In this document: positions 21,471 to 32,572 of the stretch, piece after piece
Layout: each line of letters opens with the position of its first letter
Numbering within the stretch: position 1 is the stretch's first letter
Assembly: GCA_039000515.1 (NCBI GenBank)
Contig: JBCFYV010009882.1
Coordinates: forward strand, 60,561,777-60,625,776
Direction: 5' to 3'
DNA length: 64,000 nt
DNA from: Timema cristinae
Taxonomy: Eukaryota > Arthropoda > Insecta > Phasmatodea > Timematidae
The notes under the pieces: generated by a model
The model's database searches: none
What the model was told of the DNA's origin: nothing
Seen by the model: only the letters and a program-made list of their open reading frames with translations
Program-made: the position numbers and the translations under genes

Positions 21471-21640
21471 TTCCGTAGCAATATAATTGGCATCAAAATA
21501 CTGTACCGCTTTAATTAGTGCTTGATCACGGGGCAATTATCAGCTGATTAAACGGTATCACTTCAATCGGCGCCCATCGCCGATCCACAATGTATTAATC
21601 GACGCCCAACGTGGGGCGATTAATTCAATAACGTAATATT
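21471..21640 (+). repeat. Second PBS-like block, homologous to 17.08-17.19 kb
   Basis: It shares ACCGCTTTAATTAG, GGGGCAATTATCAGCT and ATTAAACGGTAT with the first block in the same order. It then has GGCGCCCATCGCC at 21569 and GACGCCCAACGTGGGGC at 21601, the latter matching a lysine-tRNA primer site in 16 of 18 positions. Confidence 0.7.
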
Positions 21641-21689
21641 TTTTTCCAGATGTACAGTGCATTTTAAGTAAAATCACTATAGCCACTTT

Positions 21690-22540
21690 CAAAATAATTT
21701 GAATTTTCAAAAATTACACCTCATTAAACAACCCTTTATCGAAATTTTACCCAAAATCATGTATATAAGATTATTTCTCATGCGTAACACCCCCAATATA
21801 ACCATTTGGAACCAAACCGTTAGGTCAATTTTAAAAATATTTCCAATTTTTGAAAAGTTTGACTTCAGTAAACTACTCATAAATAAGTTTATACCCTAAA
21901 AACAAAAAAATTGTTTTAATTGTCATGTCAAACATTCTTGAGATGTTTTTTTAAATATATCTAGTTTTTGAAAAATCCGTCATCAATAAATTATACATAA
22001 ATGAATTTTCACCACAAAAAAAAAATCATGTCAAACACTCCCAAAATATCTATTTAAAACCAAATCGTTAGAGCTATTTGTAAAATATTAAAGTTAAAAA
22101 AAATCATTATTCAGTTAACTCTCTATAGATGAGTTCTTACCTCAAAAACAAGTAAACAGTTCTATTTATTATACCAAACACTATCAATATACCCATTTGG
22201 AACCAAATTGTTAGAGCCATTTGTAAAAGATTTCAAGTTTTTTTAAAATCAGTCGTTAACAAAAAATACCCGTACATGAGTTTTTACCCCAAACAAAATT
22301 AAATATTTGTTTTCATGTCAAACACTCCCAATATACCCATTTGGAACTAAATCGTAATAGCCATTTGTAAAATCAGTCATCAGTTAAGTACAACAAATTT
22401 TTACCCAAAAACCAATTATATAATGTTATTCGTCATGTCAAACAAATACTAGATATGGATTATAAACAAAATCGTTTGGGCCATTTTCGAAAAATTGTGG
22501 ATTCCAAAAAATCCGTTATCAGTAAACTACTCTTAATTGA
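21690..22540 (+). repeat. ~144-bp tandem array
   Basis: Units are anchored by the TGTCAAAC word or a variant near 21782, 21926, 22029, 22172, 22316 and 22436 (spacing 144, 103, 143, 144, 120). The unit contains ATACCCATTTGGAACCAAAT, GAGCCATTTGTAAAA and GAGTTTTTACCCC. Two units are internally shortened. It is the inverted counterpart of the 17455-18060 array. Confidence 0.8.
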
Positions 22541-23739
22541 AGGGCTAAGGTAAAATAAAATTGTTGTAATACAACCCTATTAAATCTTAATAGGACTATC
22601 AAGCTTAAACCAAATCTATTAAATCGGTTTTGATCCGTGGCAATGGACAGACTGACAGACAGAATTGTAAAATCCACTTTTTTGGGGGGGTTCTTGTTCA
22701 CATTAAACTTAAACGTTTGTTTTAATCTTGAGATCAATTTTTTACGATCACAATACTTTCTCTTGATATGAAAAAATATATATTTCTTATATATCAAAAA
22801 CTACTAGTTTGATTAAAATATATTTCAGATATAAGTTATTTACTTTTTATAGTACCTCAACTTTACAATGGTAAGTTATTTCATATCTCAAAGAAATTCG
22901 GAGATATGATCAAATTTGGAAATCCACACTTATGTAAGGTAGTCTTAAAATCATTTTCATGTGAAAATGAGAATTGCCATTTTGTCTTTTGTTATAAAAA
23001 GTGTCTAAATACGTTATTTTACAAAATCTTTGGAGCAGATTTTGAGAAAATTGATTTTATCTCTTTTTCTCTTAAGTCAACTACCGTACCCTTAATTTTA
23101 AGGTAAGATATCTTATTCTAAAATATTCACAGTGTAACCCTAGATGCCAAGTTTTAATCGATCGGTAAAATGATTTCGGCTCTAGGTCAATTAACAGACA
23201 GATGGAGAGACAAATAGACATGAATAAAAATAGAAAATCTGCCTCGGTTGGGTTTTGTCCCGTAGTCTATACTATAATTGCGCAAACTTCAACTTTCTAT
23301 ATCATCTACGGGCTTCTGGGAAGGGGGCGTGGGGGGGGGGGGATAAAAAACACATACACACGAGGAAATTATACATAGAAATTTGCTGAACATGGACCTA
23401 ATTGAATATATTCCCCTCTTCATCTTAATACTTGAGTCGGGGGGTAAATACTAACTAGAAGTACCAATCTAAGGGAAGTGTTCATTAATGAAGTCTTATC
23501 ATCTCCAAGCAAATGATGGGGGTGAGGGGAGCGGTAAGGTTCTTTAACTCTTTACTCTCATCATGTGACATTGAATTACTAGAATTTTGCACTGCGTCCC
23601 CACCGTCGTCCAACAAGACTAGCTGATGTTCTTGACTGCCCGCGCAAGTCCCTTGAATTAATGTGTAATTTGCGTACAACCTGAACATGCAGTAAGACTT
23701 TTAACACTAGAAAAAACAAAAATAGGGGTCTAATGATCT
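22541..23739. other. Intergenic with MITE-like fragments
   Basis: Two similar segments at about 22600-22665 and 23150-23225 contain the pattern 'aa(g)tttaatcgat(c)ggt...gacagac(a/t)ga(c/g)agac', common in invertebrate non-autonomous elements. A short G-run lies near 23330-23341. No gene was recognised. Confidence 0.4.
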
Positions 23740-23976
23740 GCATCATTGGGTACTTGGCTTACTTATGAAGTTAATTTAAAATGGTTTTCCGATAACGGAT
23801 AGGTAGAAGGTCAAATCCCTGCCAGGTATACTATGAATGGCTTTTCTTAAATAGTTTGCCACTCTCCCCCCATTCAATTTCTGTTATATTCCCCCTATAT
23901 TCTACCTTCCTCACCCTTACCACATTAGTGTAATTAAATGCGAACAGCCTGTATGGGTAGTACTACGCGGTGAAAA
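23740..23976 (+). mobile_element. SINE-B copy
   Basis: The B-box-like GGTCAAATCCCTGCC and the body GAATGGCTTTTCTTAAATAG with CACTCTCCCCCC are present. The tail is GCGAACAGCCTGTATGGGTA and GTACTACGCGGTG. The head is diverged. Confidence 0.75.
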
Positions 23977-24578
23977 TAAGTGATCAACTATTTAAATAAT
24001 AAAAAATTATTAAAACTAAAATTTACTTGAAATAAAAATAAAATATAGCAGGAACAAATCAAATACTGAGTATTTTCGGCAGGGCCATATTTGAAGCTGT
24101 GGAGGCCTTGGGGCTGTAAAACTTTGGAGGCTTCAGCATTAAACAAATATTTTTCCTGTTAAACGTTTAGACATTACTATTTTTTATTTACTCAATCAAC
24201 CGTTAAAATCTTTATGTTAAGGCTAGCTAGTATTCAATAAGAAAATATTAGATTTATAGTCCCATATGTATCCACTAGCTTCGCTGCGATCTAGGGGTGT
24301 CTAGAATAACCTAGATATAATGAGTACTCGCAGTATGCCATTGTGTGGGTATGACGTCAGAGTCTACAATGTATTCTTATGGAGCAAATGGAATTTAAAA
24401 AATTAATTAAGTCCATTTGTACTATTAAATAAATTATAAATCAACCATTTATGAAATCAGAATAGCTTTAACTTCACAAAAAATAAGAGGAAAGTTTTGT
24501 AAAATTGTACAACTCTTAGTAATCTCTGATAGAAAATCGTAAGCTTTGGCGGGAATTCAAATTAAAGAAACCTTAAAA

Positions 24579-24627
24579 ACTAACGTTTAGGCAATATAAA
24601 GTGAAAATTTATATTACCTAAACATTA
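24579..24627. repeat. Near-perfect 21-bp inverted repeat (hairpin)
   Basis: CTAACGTTTAGGCAATATAA and its near-complement TTATATTACCTAAACATTAG are separated by about 8 bases. Two mismatches were seen. It directly precedes the TA-rich tract and may be a very small palindromic element. No RNA function is claimed. Confidence 0.75.
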
Positions 24628-24639
24628 GCTATTATTAGC

Positions 24640-24900
24640 TATATTAGTTACTAATATAATATATTTAAATATATAACTATATGTTAAATATATATATATA
24701 TATATACACCTATATTTTATACATACCAATATTATATATATATATATATGATAGATATACCTATATTATGTGTATAACATATATTTACTTATATTATGTA
24801 TATATAATATATATAGGCTATCATATAATAAATATTTTATGATATGATTGTATTTATATTATATAATGTTTTATGATAAAATGATATATATTATATAATT
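24640..24900. repeat. TA-rich microsatellite / low-complexity tract
   Basis: Imperfect (TA)n and TATATT words with several pure TA runs, for example near 24690-24706 and 24735-24749. Confidence 0.85.
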
Positions 24901-24972
24901 TTTAATAACATTGATAGCTTTTAATTTTTATTAAAAAATTATTAAAAATAAGCACAACATAATGGAAAAATA

Positions 24973-25208
24973 TCTGCTTCGGTGGCCGCATGGTCTCAGG
25001 CATCAGTCTCGCTATAAACTAGAATGTCGATGACAGGAAGATTTGGGTTGAGTTAGAATCCTAGTTGGGTGTACAGAGGGTGGTTTTCCACTCTCTCCAC
25101 GCAAATGTGGGTACACTTACTCTAAATTCATTTTTCTTCATCCCTAACTCATTACCCTAATTAGTACATGTGTGTATAACCTTAACAGGTGGTAAGATGT
25201 GGTGCTAA
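24973..25208 (+). mobile_element. SINE-B, near full length
   Basis: The head is CTTCGGTGGCCGCATGGTCTC. A small insertion breaks the B-box region. The body CTCTCCACGCAAATGTGGGT and the tail TGTATAACCTTAACAGGTGG with GTGGTGCTAA are present. Confidence 0.85.
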
Positions 25209-25464
25209 ATATATTTTTACTTATTAATTAAATCTAAAGATTTATTATATTATTTTGGTCCACTCATTATTCACAGAGTAGCTTAATTTGTTACGAAATA
25301 TTTAGAAAACCAGTTAGAATTTGATGAAGCATCAAAGAAAAATAGCTCATAAAAAATTAAAAGATAAATATAAAATAACACATAAATAAATAAATAAAAT
25401 TAAGTTGCAGACCAATATTATCATAAAGTTAAGCTTTGAAGTAAACAAAGCAAAAGCCAGTACA

Positions 25465-26070
25465 CCTTCAAAATGGCGGCCAAACTTCTTTTTTCTTTCT
25501 TGTTTGTTTGGATATTAGCACCGCCATAAGACGGAACGGCTAGCGAGTACTCTTCTAGGAACGCATCGAGGTTACTCTAGGGGTTTTGTTTAAGTTTTAA
25601 TAATCACAGTATGAAATATCTTTCTGCCACACTTGCGATTAGTAAGGAAGCTAGTAATTTTTGTCAGAAATAAATACAAATTAATATAGTAAATTATTCT
25701 TTTAAATAACTTATGCCTGCAATATATCTAGCATGTACATTCTTTTTTTTTTTTTTTCAACAGTTCGTCAGCGTCAGCCTCTGTCGTCCTCCTTTAAATC
25801 CGGGTCTGGTTTTTGGTGTACTTTGAATCAGTGGGCAGCAATAATACTTCGTCAATGGAGTAGGGTTTTAAATACCCTCTTCTGGACCTGGATATGGAGA
25901 AACTTGAGTTCTGTCATCCAGCAGGAGAGCTGAGCCCCGAGATACTGCAAGATGACCGTTAAGCCGGCCGGTCGACCCATCTTGGCAGCCATGAGCTTGA
26001 GCCGATTACTCACGGTCATAGTCCTAGTTCTTCACCGGGTCATGGAACTTCTACACACGCCAGGTTGCGT
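25465..26070 (+). pseudogene. Possible decayed exon(s) of an unknown gene
   Basis: AAAATGGCGGCC at 25471 resembles a YY1-type core promoter with a start codon. It opens an 18-codon hydrophobic ORF (MAAKLLFSFLFVWILAPP) ending at a TAA. At 25741-25761 a long T-run followed by CAACAG makes a good 3' splice acceptor. Beyond it, about 280 bp are GC-richer than the surroundings and give protein-like text with stops (for example DLDMEKLEFCHPAGEL, GHSPSSSPGHGTSTHA). No family was recognised. It could be a dead host exon, a retrocopy or chance. Confidence 0.3.
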
Positions 26071-26289
26071 AAGCACCACTTTCATTCATGGGTCTGCGTG
26101 TAGCCTTCGTTGCGGCCCTTGACCAAGCTCTTCCTGCCTGCCTGCATGTCAGGTGGATTTTAATCATTCAAGGAACTAAACAGTTTCATTTAGCTCAGCC
26201 GTTATACGTCACATGCGTATGTCACATTTTGGTCGAATTCTTGTTAACGCATTTAATGGGGATTATTAGGTTGTTGAAGATATATTATT

Positions 26290-26500
26290 TTGACGAATGA
26301 CATCGCATAGGTGGGCACGTGGACTTAACGTCAAACTTATATAGCCTGGGTTGTCGATGACGTAGAAATTACGGCTCGAATCCCAGCAGGGTGTTGAGAG
26401 TTTATTTTATCAAATAGTTTTTCTTTCTCTCACACAAATATAGACATAGATCATTTAAATTTTATCATCTTTATCAATATTTTATAAGCGTAGTTAAAAT
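26290..26500 (+). mobile_element. Diverged SINE-B copy
   Basis: GGTGGGCACGTGGACTTAAC (head) and GCTCGAATCCCAGCAGGGTG (B box) are followed by the body TCTCTCACACAAATATAGAC. The tail is lost. Confidence 0.55.
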
Positions 26501-26813
26501 TTATTTATCCCAGGCGAGAAGTTAGATACCTGCGATGAGAAAATAAAATATGTTTGTATTGTTATTGCATTTGGAGTTAATTGTTTGTAAAATAAATTTA
26601 AAACAAATATTGGTAGACCATTGATGCTTAAATTAATGGAAGATATGATTTTAAAGAACGGTCTCAACACTTAGTAAGAAAATATTATTTTCCATCTTGT
26701 TACGGGGATTTTTGGTAAACGAGATAAAGAAAATGTTATTTTAAACTATGCAAAGACTTTGTTACTTCAAGGTATTTTAATACTGTACTTTTTATTCTCG
26801 AAAAAAACAGCAG
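26501..26813. other. AT-rich spacer
   Basis: Nothing recognised. Confidence 0.4.
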
Positions 26814-27713
26814 ATGCTCGTAGTAATGTGCAGTCTAGTTAACAATCATCTCATAGCTGTGTGCAGTCTATTCAACAATTGTCTCATATTTGTGTGCAGT
26901 CTAGTCGGCAATCATCTCATAGCTGTGTGCAGTCTAGTTAACAATCATCTCATAGCTGTGTGCAGTCTAGTCGGCAATCATCTCATAGCTGTGTGCAGTC
27001 TAGTTGGCAATCATCCCATAGCTGTGTGCAGTCTAGTTGACAATCGTCTCATATTTGTATGCAGTCTAGTCAACAATCGTCTCATATTTGTGTGCAGTTT
27101 AGTCGACAACCATCTCATAGCTGTGTGCAGTCTAGTTGACAATCATCTCATAGCTGTGTGCAGTCTAGTCGACAATCGTCTCATATTTGTGTGCAGTCTA
27201 GTCGGCAATCATCTCATAGCTGTGTGCAGTCTAGTTGGCAATCATCCCATAGCTGTGTGCAGTCTAGTTAGCAATCATCTCATAGCTATGTGCAGTTTAG
27301 TTAACAATCATCTCATAGCTGTGTGCAGTCTAGTCGGCAATCATCTCATAGCTGTGTGCAGTCTAGTTGGCAATCGTATCATATTTGTGTGCAGTCTAGT
27401 TGATAATCGTCTCATATTTGTATGCAGTCTAGTCAACAATCGTCTCATATTTGTGTGCAGTTTAGTCGACAACCATCTCATAGCTGTGTGCAGTCTAGTT
27501 GACAATCATCTCATAACTGTGTGCAGTCTAGTCGACAATCGTCTCATATTTGTGTGCAGTCTAGTTGACAATCATATCATAGCTGTGTGCAGTCTAGTCG
27601 ACAATCATCTCTTAGCTGTGTGCAGTCTAGTCGACAATCATATCATAGCTGTGTGCAATCTAGTCTACAGTCATATCATAACTCTATGCAGTCTAATAGA
27701 CAATCATAATTGA
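26814..27713 (+). repeat. 33-bp minisatellite, ~27 units, with 11-unit higher-order repeat
   Basis: The unit is built on GTGTGCAGTCTAGT, a GACAATC or GGCAATC word, then ATCTCATAGCT or GTCTCATATTT. Thirty-three is a multiple of three and the unit has no stop in one frame, so the array reads as a 299-codon ORF of repeats like VCSLVDNHLIA. Variant units recur with a period of 11 (units 4-11 match 15-22). For example, the rare GTATGCAGTCTAGTC variant recurs exactly 363 bp apart, near 27058 and 27421. The last units (from about 27650) are degenerate. I see no promoter, signal peptide or splice site that would argue for a real protein. Confidence 0.93.
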
Positions 27714-28139
27714 GGTCCTTCCTCCTTCTATTTTTAATTCACATATTCATATAATGTTTATATTTTAAGACGTTTCCAAATTTAATCAATCTACTTCCTA
27801 CAAGGGCAGTTCACGACGTTACCTACTTGAAGATTTCATAGCTATTTTGCGAAGCGGGTTGCATCTTAACTTGACGCACCTAAGAAATCTAAGCACTATC
27901 ACACTTATACGCCAATGCACGAAATAGAAAGAGAGAGAAGAAAATGAGCGGTTCACCCTGCAAGGACTCTTGTTTATCTACTGTTAACACTTCTCTCCTG
28001 ACGAGATTACACACCTACTATAGCATTTTAGCCTGGAAAACAATTACTTTCTTTTAAAATTACATTTTTCTTGTTTCTTATTCTAGATATACATATGCTA
28101 CCATGGACTTTTTCAATTTTCATCCTGGCAGGAAGATTC
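27714..28139. other. Intergenic, nothing recognised
   Basis: No feature is supported. Confidence 0.4.
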
Positions 28140-28400
28140 TTACAGGTCATTTCAGTGGCTAAGCCAAATAGCCTAAAAAGGATATATAAAAAAAAAGTTT
28201 ACAAAAGCTACTTCAAGATAAAAATAATTATGTGACACTGTAGGACTATTTTTAGAATTAATTAAGGATTTATTGTTTTTGTTTCAACGTTACAGCCTTT
28301 AAACTTTATGAATACAACGTGAATTCACTAACATGGAAAAACCTATGTTGACCTTCTGTGACGTCACAGGTAGGCAACGTCCTTAAAATACACTCAGGTT
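28140..28400 (+). repeat. Dispersed repeat D2 (copy 2)
   Basis: Inverted homologue of 19235-19500, with GAATTCACTAACATGG, GTTGACCTT, TGTGACGTCAC and GTCCTTAAAATA in the same order as in the reverse complement of copy 1. Confidence 0.65.
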
Positions 28401-28439
28401 GGTATTAAACATTTATCATTTAAAAACATCTAAACAGCC

Positions 28440-28542
28440 CTACACTAGGCCTCTTGACAGACTGCTTAAATAAGTCACCTACAGGCTAAGGAAACACTGG
28501 TTCGATCCCTGCTAGATGGACTCAACATAATTATGTTTTGAT
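28440..28542 (+). mobile_element. SINE-B head fragment
   Basis: CTACAGGCTAAGGAAACACTGGTTCGATCCCTGCTAGATGGACTC-like sequence contains a good B box (GGTTCGATCCC). It is cut off where the hAT-like end begins at 28543. Confidence 0.5.
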
Positions 28543-29072
28543 CAGGACCGGCTAGTGCGCTTTTGCCGCCCTAAGCAAATCATGAAAATGCTATCCTCCC
28601 CAATCAAGAGACAAAAAAACACCTCATGATGCATATATTTATATAGTAAAAATAAAATTGCACAAAAATACAAACTTAAGAATCCAATTGAAAATATAAA
28701 TGTACAGAAAAAAAACACTTCAAAATGAGTTTTTCGTTATTTAACCTTATCAAACTGTTCCACGAATTATTTGAGCTCAAATGTTTGGGGTTGTTTTAGA
28801 TTCAAAAGAAAGAAGTGCATGTGAACTTAATCTATCTTGAAGATGGGTTCATTGAATGTAAATTTTTATAAGTTTTAACTTGAAAAAACTTATCTATGCT
28901 ATAGCAACTGATACAGACAGCGTTAAGATAATCATATTGCAATACAAGAATTTGAAAAATCCTCCTGAAGTTCATTTATATTTGCATAGTTTAAAACATC
29001 TAGGGACGTTGATAAAGAAAATGGGACCAACTTTGTGAACATTATCAACTCATGCTTTAAGTCTAGGACTCT

Positions 29073-29318
29073 GTTTCGGTGGCCTCATAGTCTATGGCGC
29101 TACACTAGAAGTGACTAGACTGCCAATGATGGTGTGATCGAGGTTCGAATATCAGTCGGGTATACTGAGGTTTTATTTCCAAAATGATTTTTCACACTCT
29201 CTCTCCACGCAAATTCAGATACATTTCCTCTAAATATAACCTTCTTAATCCTGAAAACCACTGGCGTAAATATTACATAAGCGAACAAACCAAACTGGTG
29301 GCAAGGCATGGTGATAAA
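29073..29318 (+). mobile_element. SINE-B copy
   Basis: The head is TTTCGGTGGCCTCATAGTCT and the B box GAGGTTCGAATATCAGTCGG. The body is CTCTCCACGCAAATTCAGAT, and the tail is degraded (GGTGGCAAGGCATGGTG). Confidence 0.8.
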
Positions 29319-30689
29319 AAAAGGTCGAGGTCTTCCCAATCTTTCAAGTGTCCATTTTGTAAATTGGACTAACTTTGAGCTAGCACTCAGATTATTCGAC
29401 CATCACAATTTAACTGCACAATTTTAACACGTGATTAAATTATTTCAAATAATTACAGTTCGAATATTACAGGTCAAACTTGCTATATTTTTCTTTTCGC
29501 GTACCATTGTTAAGGTAAGGTAATGTATGTAAGAAACTGAAATTTAGTATAACTAGACATTCATATGAGTTGTAAACAATTAAATATAAATAAAATGTTA
29601 AAAATAAAATAAAAAATTGAATGTACAAGCTATTTAAAAGTGGTAACATTACATCATGTTTAATCATAGTTAAATACTGTTCCTTTTACTCTATGATAGC
29701 TTGTTTTCATCTCAATCTGTAGTACACAATGTTAGAATCAATTTGTTATTCTTAGCCCAACTCAACTCGTTAATTTTACTAACGTCACCCAATTTATCAT
29801 TACAAAAATAAATATGACAAGCCTATTTCATGAAATTTCTTATTTGGATTGTACCGATTATAGAGGCAATACTTACTAGCAAAACACATAATGTCCGCAT
29901 GGTTTAGACAGTGTCAGATTACTGGCGCACACAATTAAAGCGCAAGGTGGAGAGGACAAAGTGAATGGCATTGATATCTTTTTTTCTTTTCCAAGAAACA
30001 AAAGTTGTGTTTTTTGCTCTTTTTCTATCCTTCCAATACACTGGATATCATCGCTGAGGGAACTGCATGGTTACTATTGGAAAACAGCGTTGTCATTCTC
30101 TCGTTTTAGTGTAGTCAATCTCCCCTCATAAATAAAACAAGTTTCGCAACTCTGGCTAGTCGAAGTTGCCAGTAGCTTCTTTATATCCTAGCACATCATC
30201 TTCAGACATAACTGAGAGTGAGGAGTTTTGGCAACAGTTAACCGAGAGAGCGAAGATTAAGTTTTTCTCCATAAGACCTCCAGTTCCCTCAGAAATGATA
30301 TTGGGTGTAGTCATTGAAGTTTTGTATCACTTTTGTGCCTCAACACAAACTGTTCTGTTGGTACATAAAAACAAATCATGAATGTATGAATATATGAGTT
30401 TCACTTCTCTTACTGGCATTAAATTAACTACTAAAAGTATATAAACAACGCAACAAAGCTGAAAATATTATATTATATCTTGTGTCTTCTGAGTATGAAG
30501 TGGATTATTAGTCACCAAAAATGTTTAAAATAGGTAGGCATTAAAAATAAGGGATTTAGCCACCCAAATAGGCACTCAAGGGAAAAACAGGCACATAATA
30601 GGCAATGTAAAATTATTTTTACTACAAGCTATTACCTACAACAATTTTTTTTTTTTTTTTTTTTTTGCAAAACGAGATTACCTGTTTGG
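29319..30689. other. AT-rich intergenic, no gene recognised
   Basis: ORFs at 29467-29667 and 30166-30381 have no recognisable domain. A T-run of about 26 bases lies at 30641-30666. Confidence 0.45.
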
Positions 30690-30915
30690 ACTGTACAGAT
30701 ATGTACTAACTACACCAGTGTGTTAGTGATGAGGAAGGTTGGATTTAGAGGAAGCTCAGCTGCATTTGCATGGGGTGAGGATGGAAAACAATTTAGAAAA
30801 AAAAACCTTTCGGGACACCCGATCAGGATTCGAACCACGATTTCCCCGTCATCAGCATTCTAATCTATTGCGATAACATGCCTTAGAACATCACATGCGG
30901 CCACAAAAGCAGGTT
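30690..30915 (-). mobile_element. SINE-B copy
   Basis: The inverted body (GATGAGGAAGGTTGGATTTA, GCATTTGCATGGGGTGAGGA), B box (GATTCGAACCACGATT) and head (CATGCGGCCAC) are present. Confidence 0.75.
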
Positions 30916-31232
30916 TACAGGCGTTTCACATTATTGTTAATCACCAGATACTTTTCTAGATTTTCAATTTTGGAATTGGATCTATGGTCAGATTGAACGT
31001 TAATATAATCTGTAAAGCTTCGTTTTACTACAAAGAATGTCAAGTAAACAAATTTCAAATTTGCCATTCCGGATTAAGTTAACTGTTTCTCCTGCAATTT
31101 CACGCTGTTTCGGATGAAAAAATTCCCTACCAAAAGGGGGGGGGGGGAAGGAGGGGGGGAATAGAGAGAAGACAAATCAAAAATAGTCTCTTATTCATAT
31201 AAAACATCAAAACAAACAGAATTGGTAACTAG

Positions 31233-31602
31233 GCTTTCTATATAATGCCAGAGTGGTTTTGGCAAAGTATGAAATAAACTAGTTTTGCTGTTGTAGTTTA
31301 TACTTATTTTCAAGTTCTTTGTCTATTTGAAGTCCCCGGAATATGTTATCAATTCTTTTATCCAGTTCTATGTAAGTCTTGCGCCGTTTTCTTGCAGGCT
31401 CACCTAATTTCTTGGATTTAATTTGCTAAGGTTAGGTTAGTTTAGAATAGCGTAGTTAGGTAAGGTTAGGTTAGTCATCGTTTTCGGTAATACATAATGA
31501 CTGTTTATTCTATAAATTTCCTACGAAAAGTATGAAATACAACAGCAAAATTAATTTATTTCATACTTCGATAAAACCACTTAGGAATTATATAGAATGT
31601 CA
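31233..31602. mobile_element. Palindromic MITE-like element (~370 bp)
   Basis: The left arm (31233-31312) and right arm (31527-31602) are inverted repeats of about 75 bp sharing AGTGGTTTT, AAGTATGAAATAAA and TTTTGCTGTTGTA. The ends read CTATATAAT. The middle contains several GGTTAGGTTAG words. No target duplication could be fixed, so the superfamily is unknown. Confidence 0.7.
31425..31476 (+). repeat. Short TTAGG-like cluster
   Basis: GGTTAGGTTAG occurs twice within about 50 bp with intervening related words. It resembles the arthropod telomeric pentamer but is too short and interrupted to be a telomere. Confidence 0.5.
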
Positions 31603-32164
31603 AGGCATTTCATAGAACACCATAGAACATTGCCGTTAACATATATATCAACTGTCTATGTTTAGCGATAAAAAAAAAAAAAAAAAAACTAGGCAAAATC
31701 TGCTCCATAGTTATGAGTACTGTGGTTTTCCTAACATAGGACTTTTATAAAGACTATATTAACTTTTCTTGTTTGTTGAACATCTAGGCTCAACGCTAGA
31801 AAGTGACGTGGGCATCAAGACTAGGAAAACAAAACAAACGGAAATCAAGGAAATATTTGTATGTTCTTACTAAGATGAAATATTTTATTATTTACTAAGC
31901 CTCGAGGTAAGTAATAAACTCATAACAAAGGTTTATTTGTAATTTATTAAAGTAGCATTTATTATTATTACTATTATAGATATTTGATCAGAGACATGAT
32001 ATCTCTATCGTTGTTAGAGCTGGTAAGGAAACATATCATACATACAAATTTACCACATAGAGCTTTGGTTTGAGTCTCGGCTTCCGCAAGTGATTAATAA
32101 TGGAATGTTAAGTGATCAGGCTACCAGTGGTTTGGAACAAAATATCTTTTGATAACCTACGTGC
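31603..32164. other. AT-rich spacer with A-run
   Basis: An A-run of about 19 lies at 31670-31688. No gene was seen. Confidence 0.4.
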
Positions 32165-32572
32165 CAATCTAATAGTAGGTCAGAATCTAATATTGGTGGA
32201 TTTTCCAGGGTATAAGCTACCATTAGTTCATAATTTGCTGATGTTGGATGTTCCGGGGTCTAAGCTACCAGTGTTTCATAATTTGCTGGTGTTGGATGTT
32301 CCGGGGTCTAAGCTACCAGTAGTTCATAATTTGCTGATGTTGGATGTTCCAGGGTATAAGCTACCAGTGTTTCATAATTTGCTGATGTTGGATGTTCCGG
32401 GTCTAAGCTACCAGTGTTTCATAATTTGCTGATGTTGGATGTTCCGGGGTCTAAGCTACCAGTGTTTCATAATTTGCTGATGTTGGATGTTCCAGGGTCT
32501 AAGCTACCAGTGTTTCATAATCTGATCATGCTGGATGTTCCAGGAGCTAGGTTGCTAGTGGTTCATAATTAA
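32165..32572 (+). repeat. 48-bp minisatellite, ~8 units
   Basis: The unit contains TTCATAATTTGCTGATGTTGG, then ATGTTCC(G/A)GGGTCTAAGC and TACCAGTGT. It is open in one frame and gives repeats of VHNLLMLDVPGSKLPV. The frame breaks near 32400, where one unit has lost a G, so it is unlikely to be selected as protein. Confidence 0.92.

Larger units (their letters stand above)
23977..24972. other. Intergenic; hairpin and TA-rich microsatellite
   Basis: It contains the hairpin at 24579-24627 and a TA-rich tract at about 24640-24900. The word GGCAGGGCCATATTTGA near 24079 resembles a hAT terminus but no partner was found. Confidence 0.5.

Noticed and set aside
22519..22797. 92-codon minus-strand ORF
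   Set aside because: AT-rich composition with no domain. It overlaps the end of a tandem array and MITE-like words.
26814..27713. 299-codon ORF as a real repeat protein
   Set aside because: The ORF is fully explained by a stop-free 33-bp unit. There is no promoter, signal peptide, domain or splice context, and neighbouring frames of other arrays behave alike.
31425..31476. Telomeric repeat or chromosome end
   Set aside because: Only a few TTAGG words, interrupted, inside a MITE-like palindrome.
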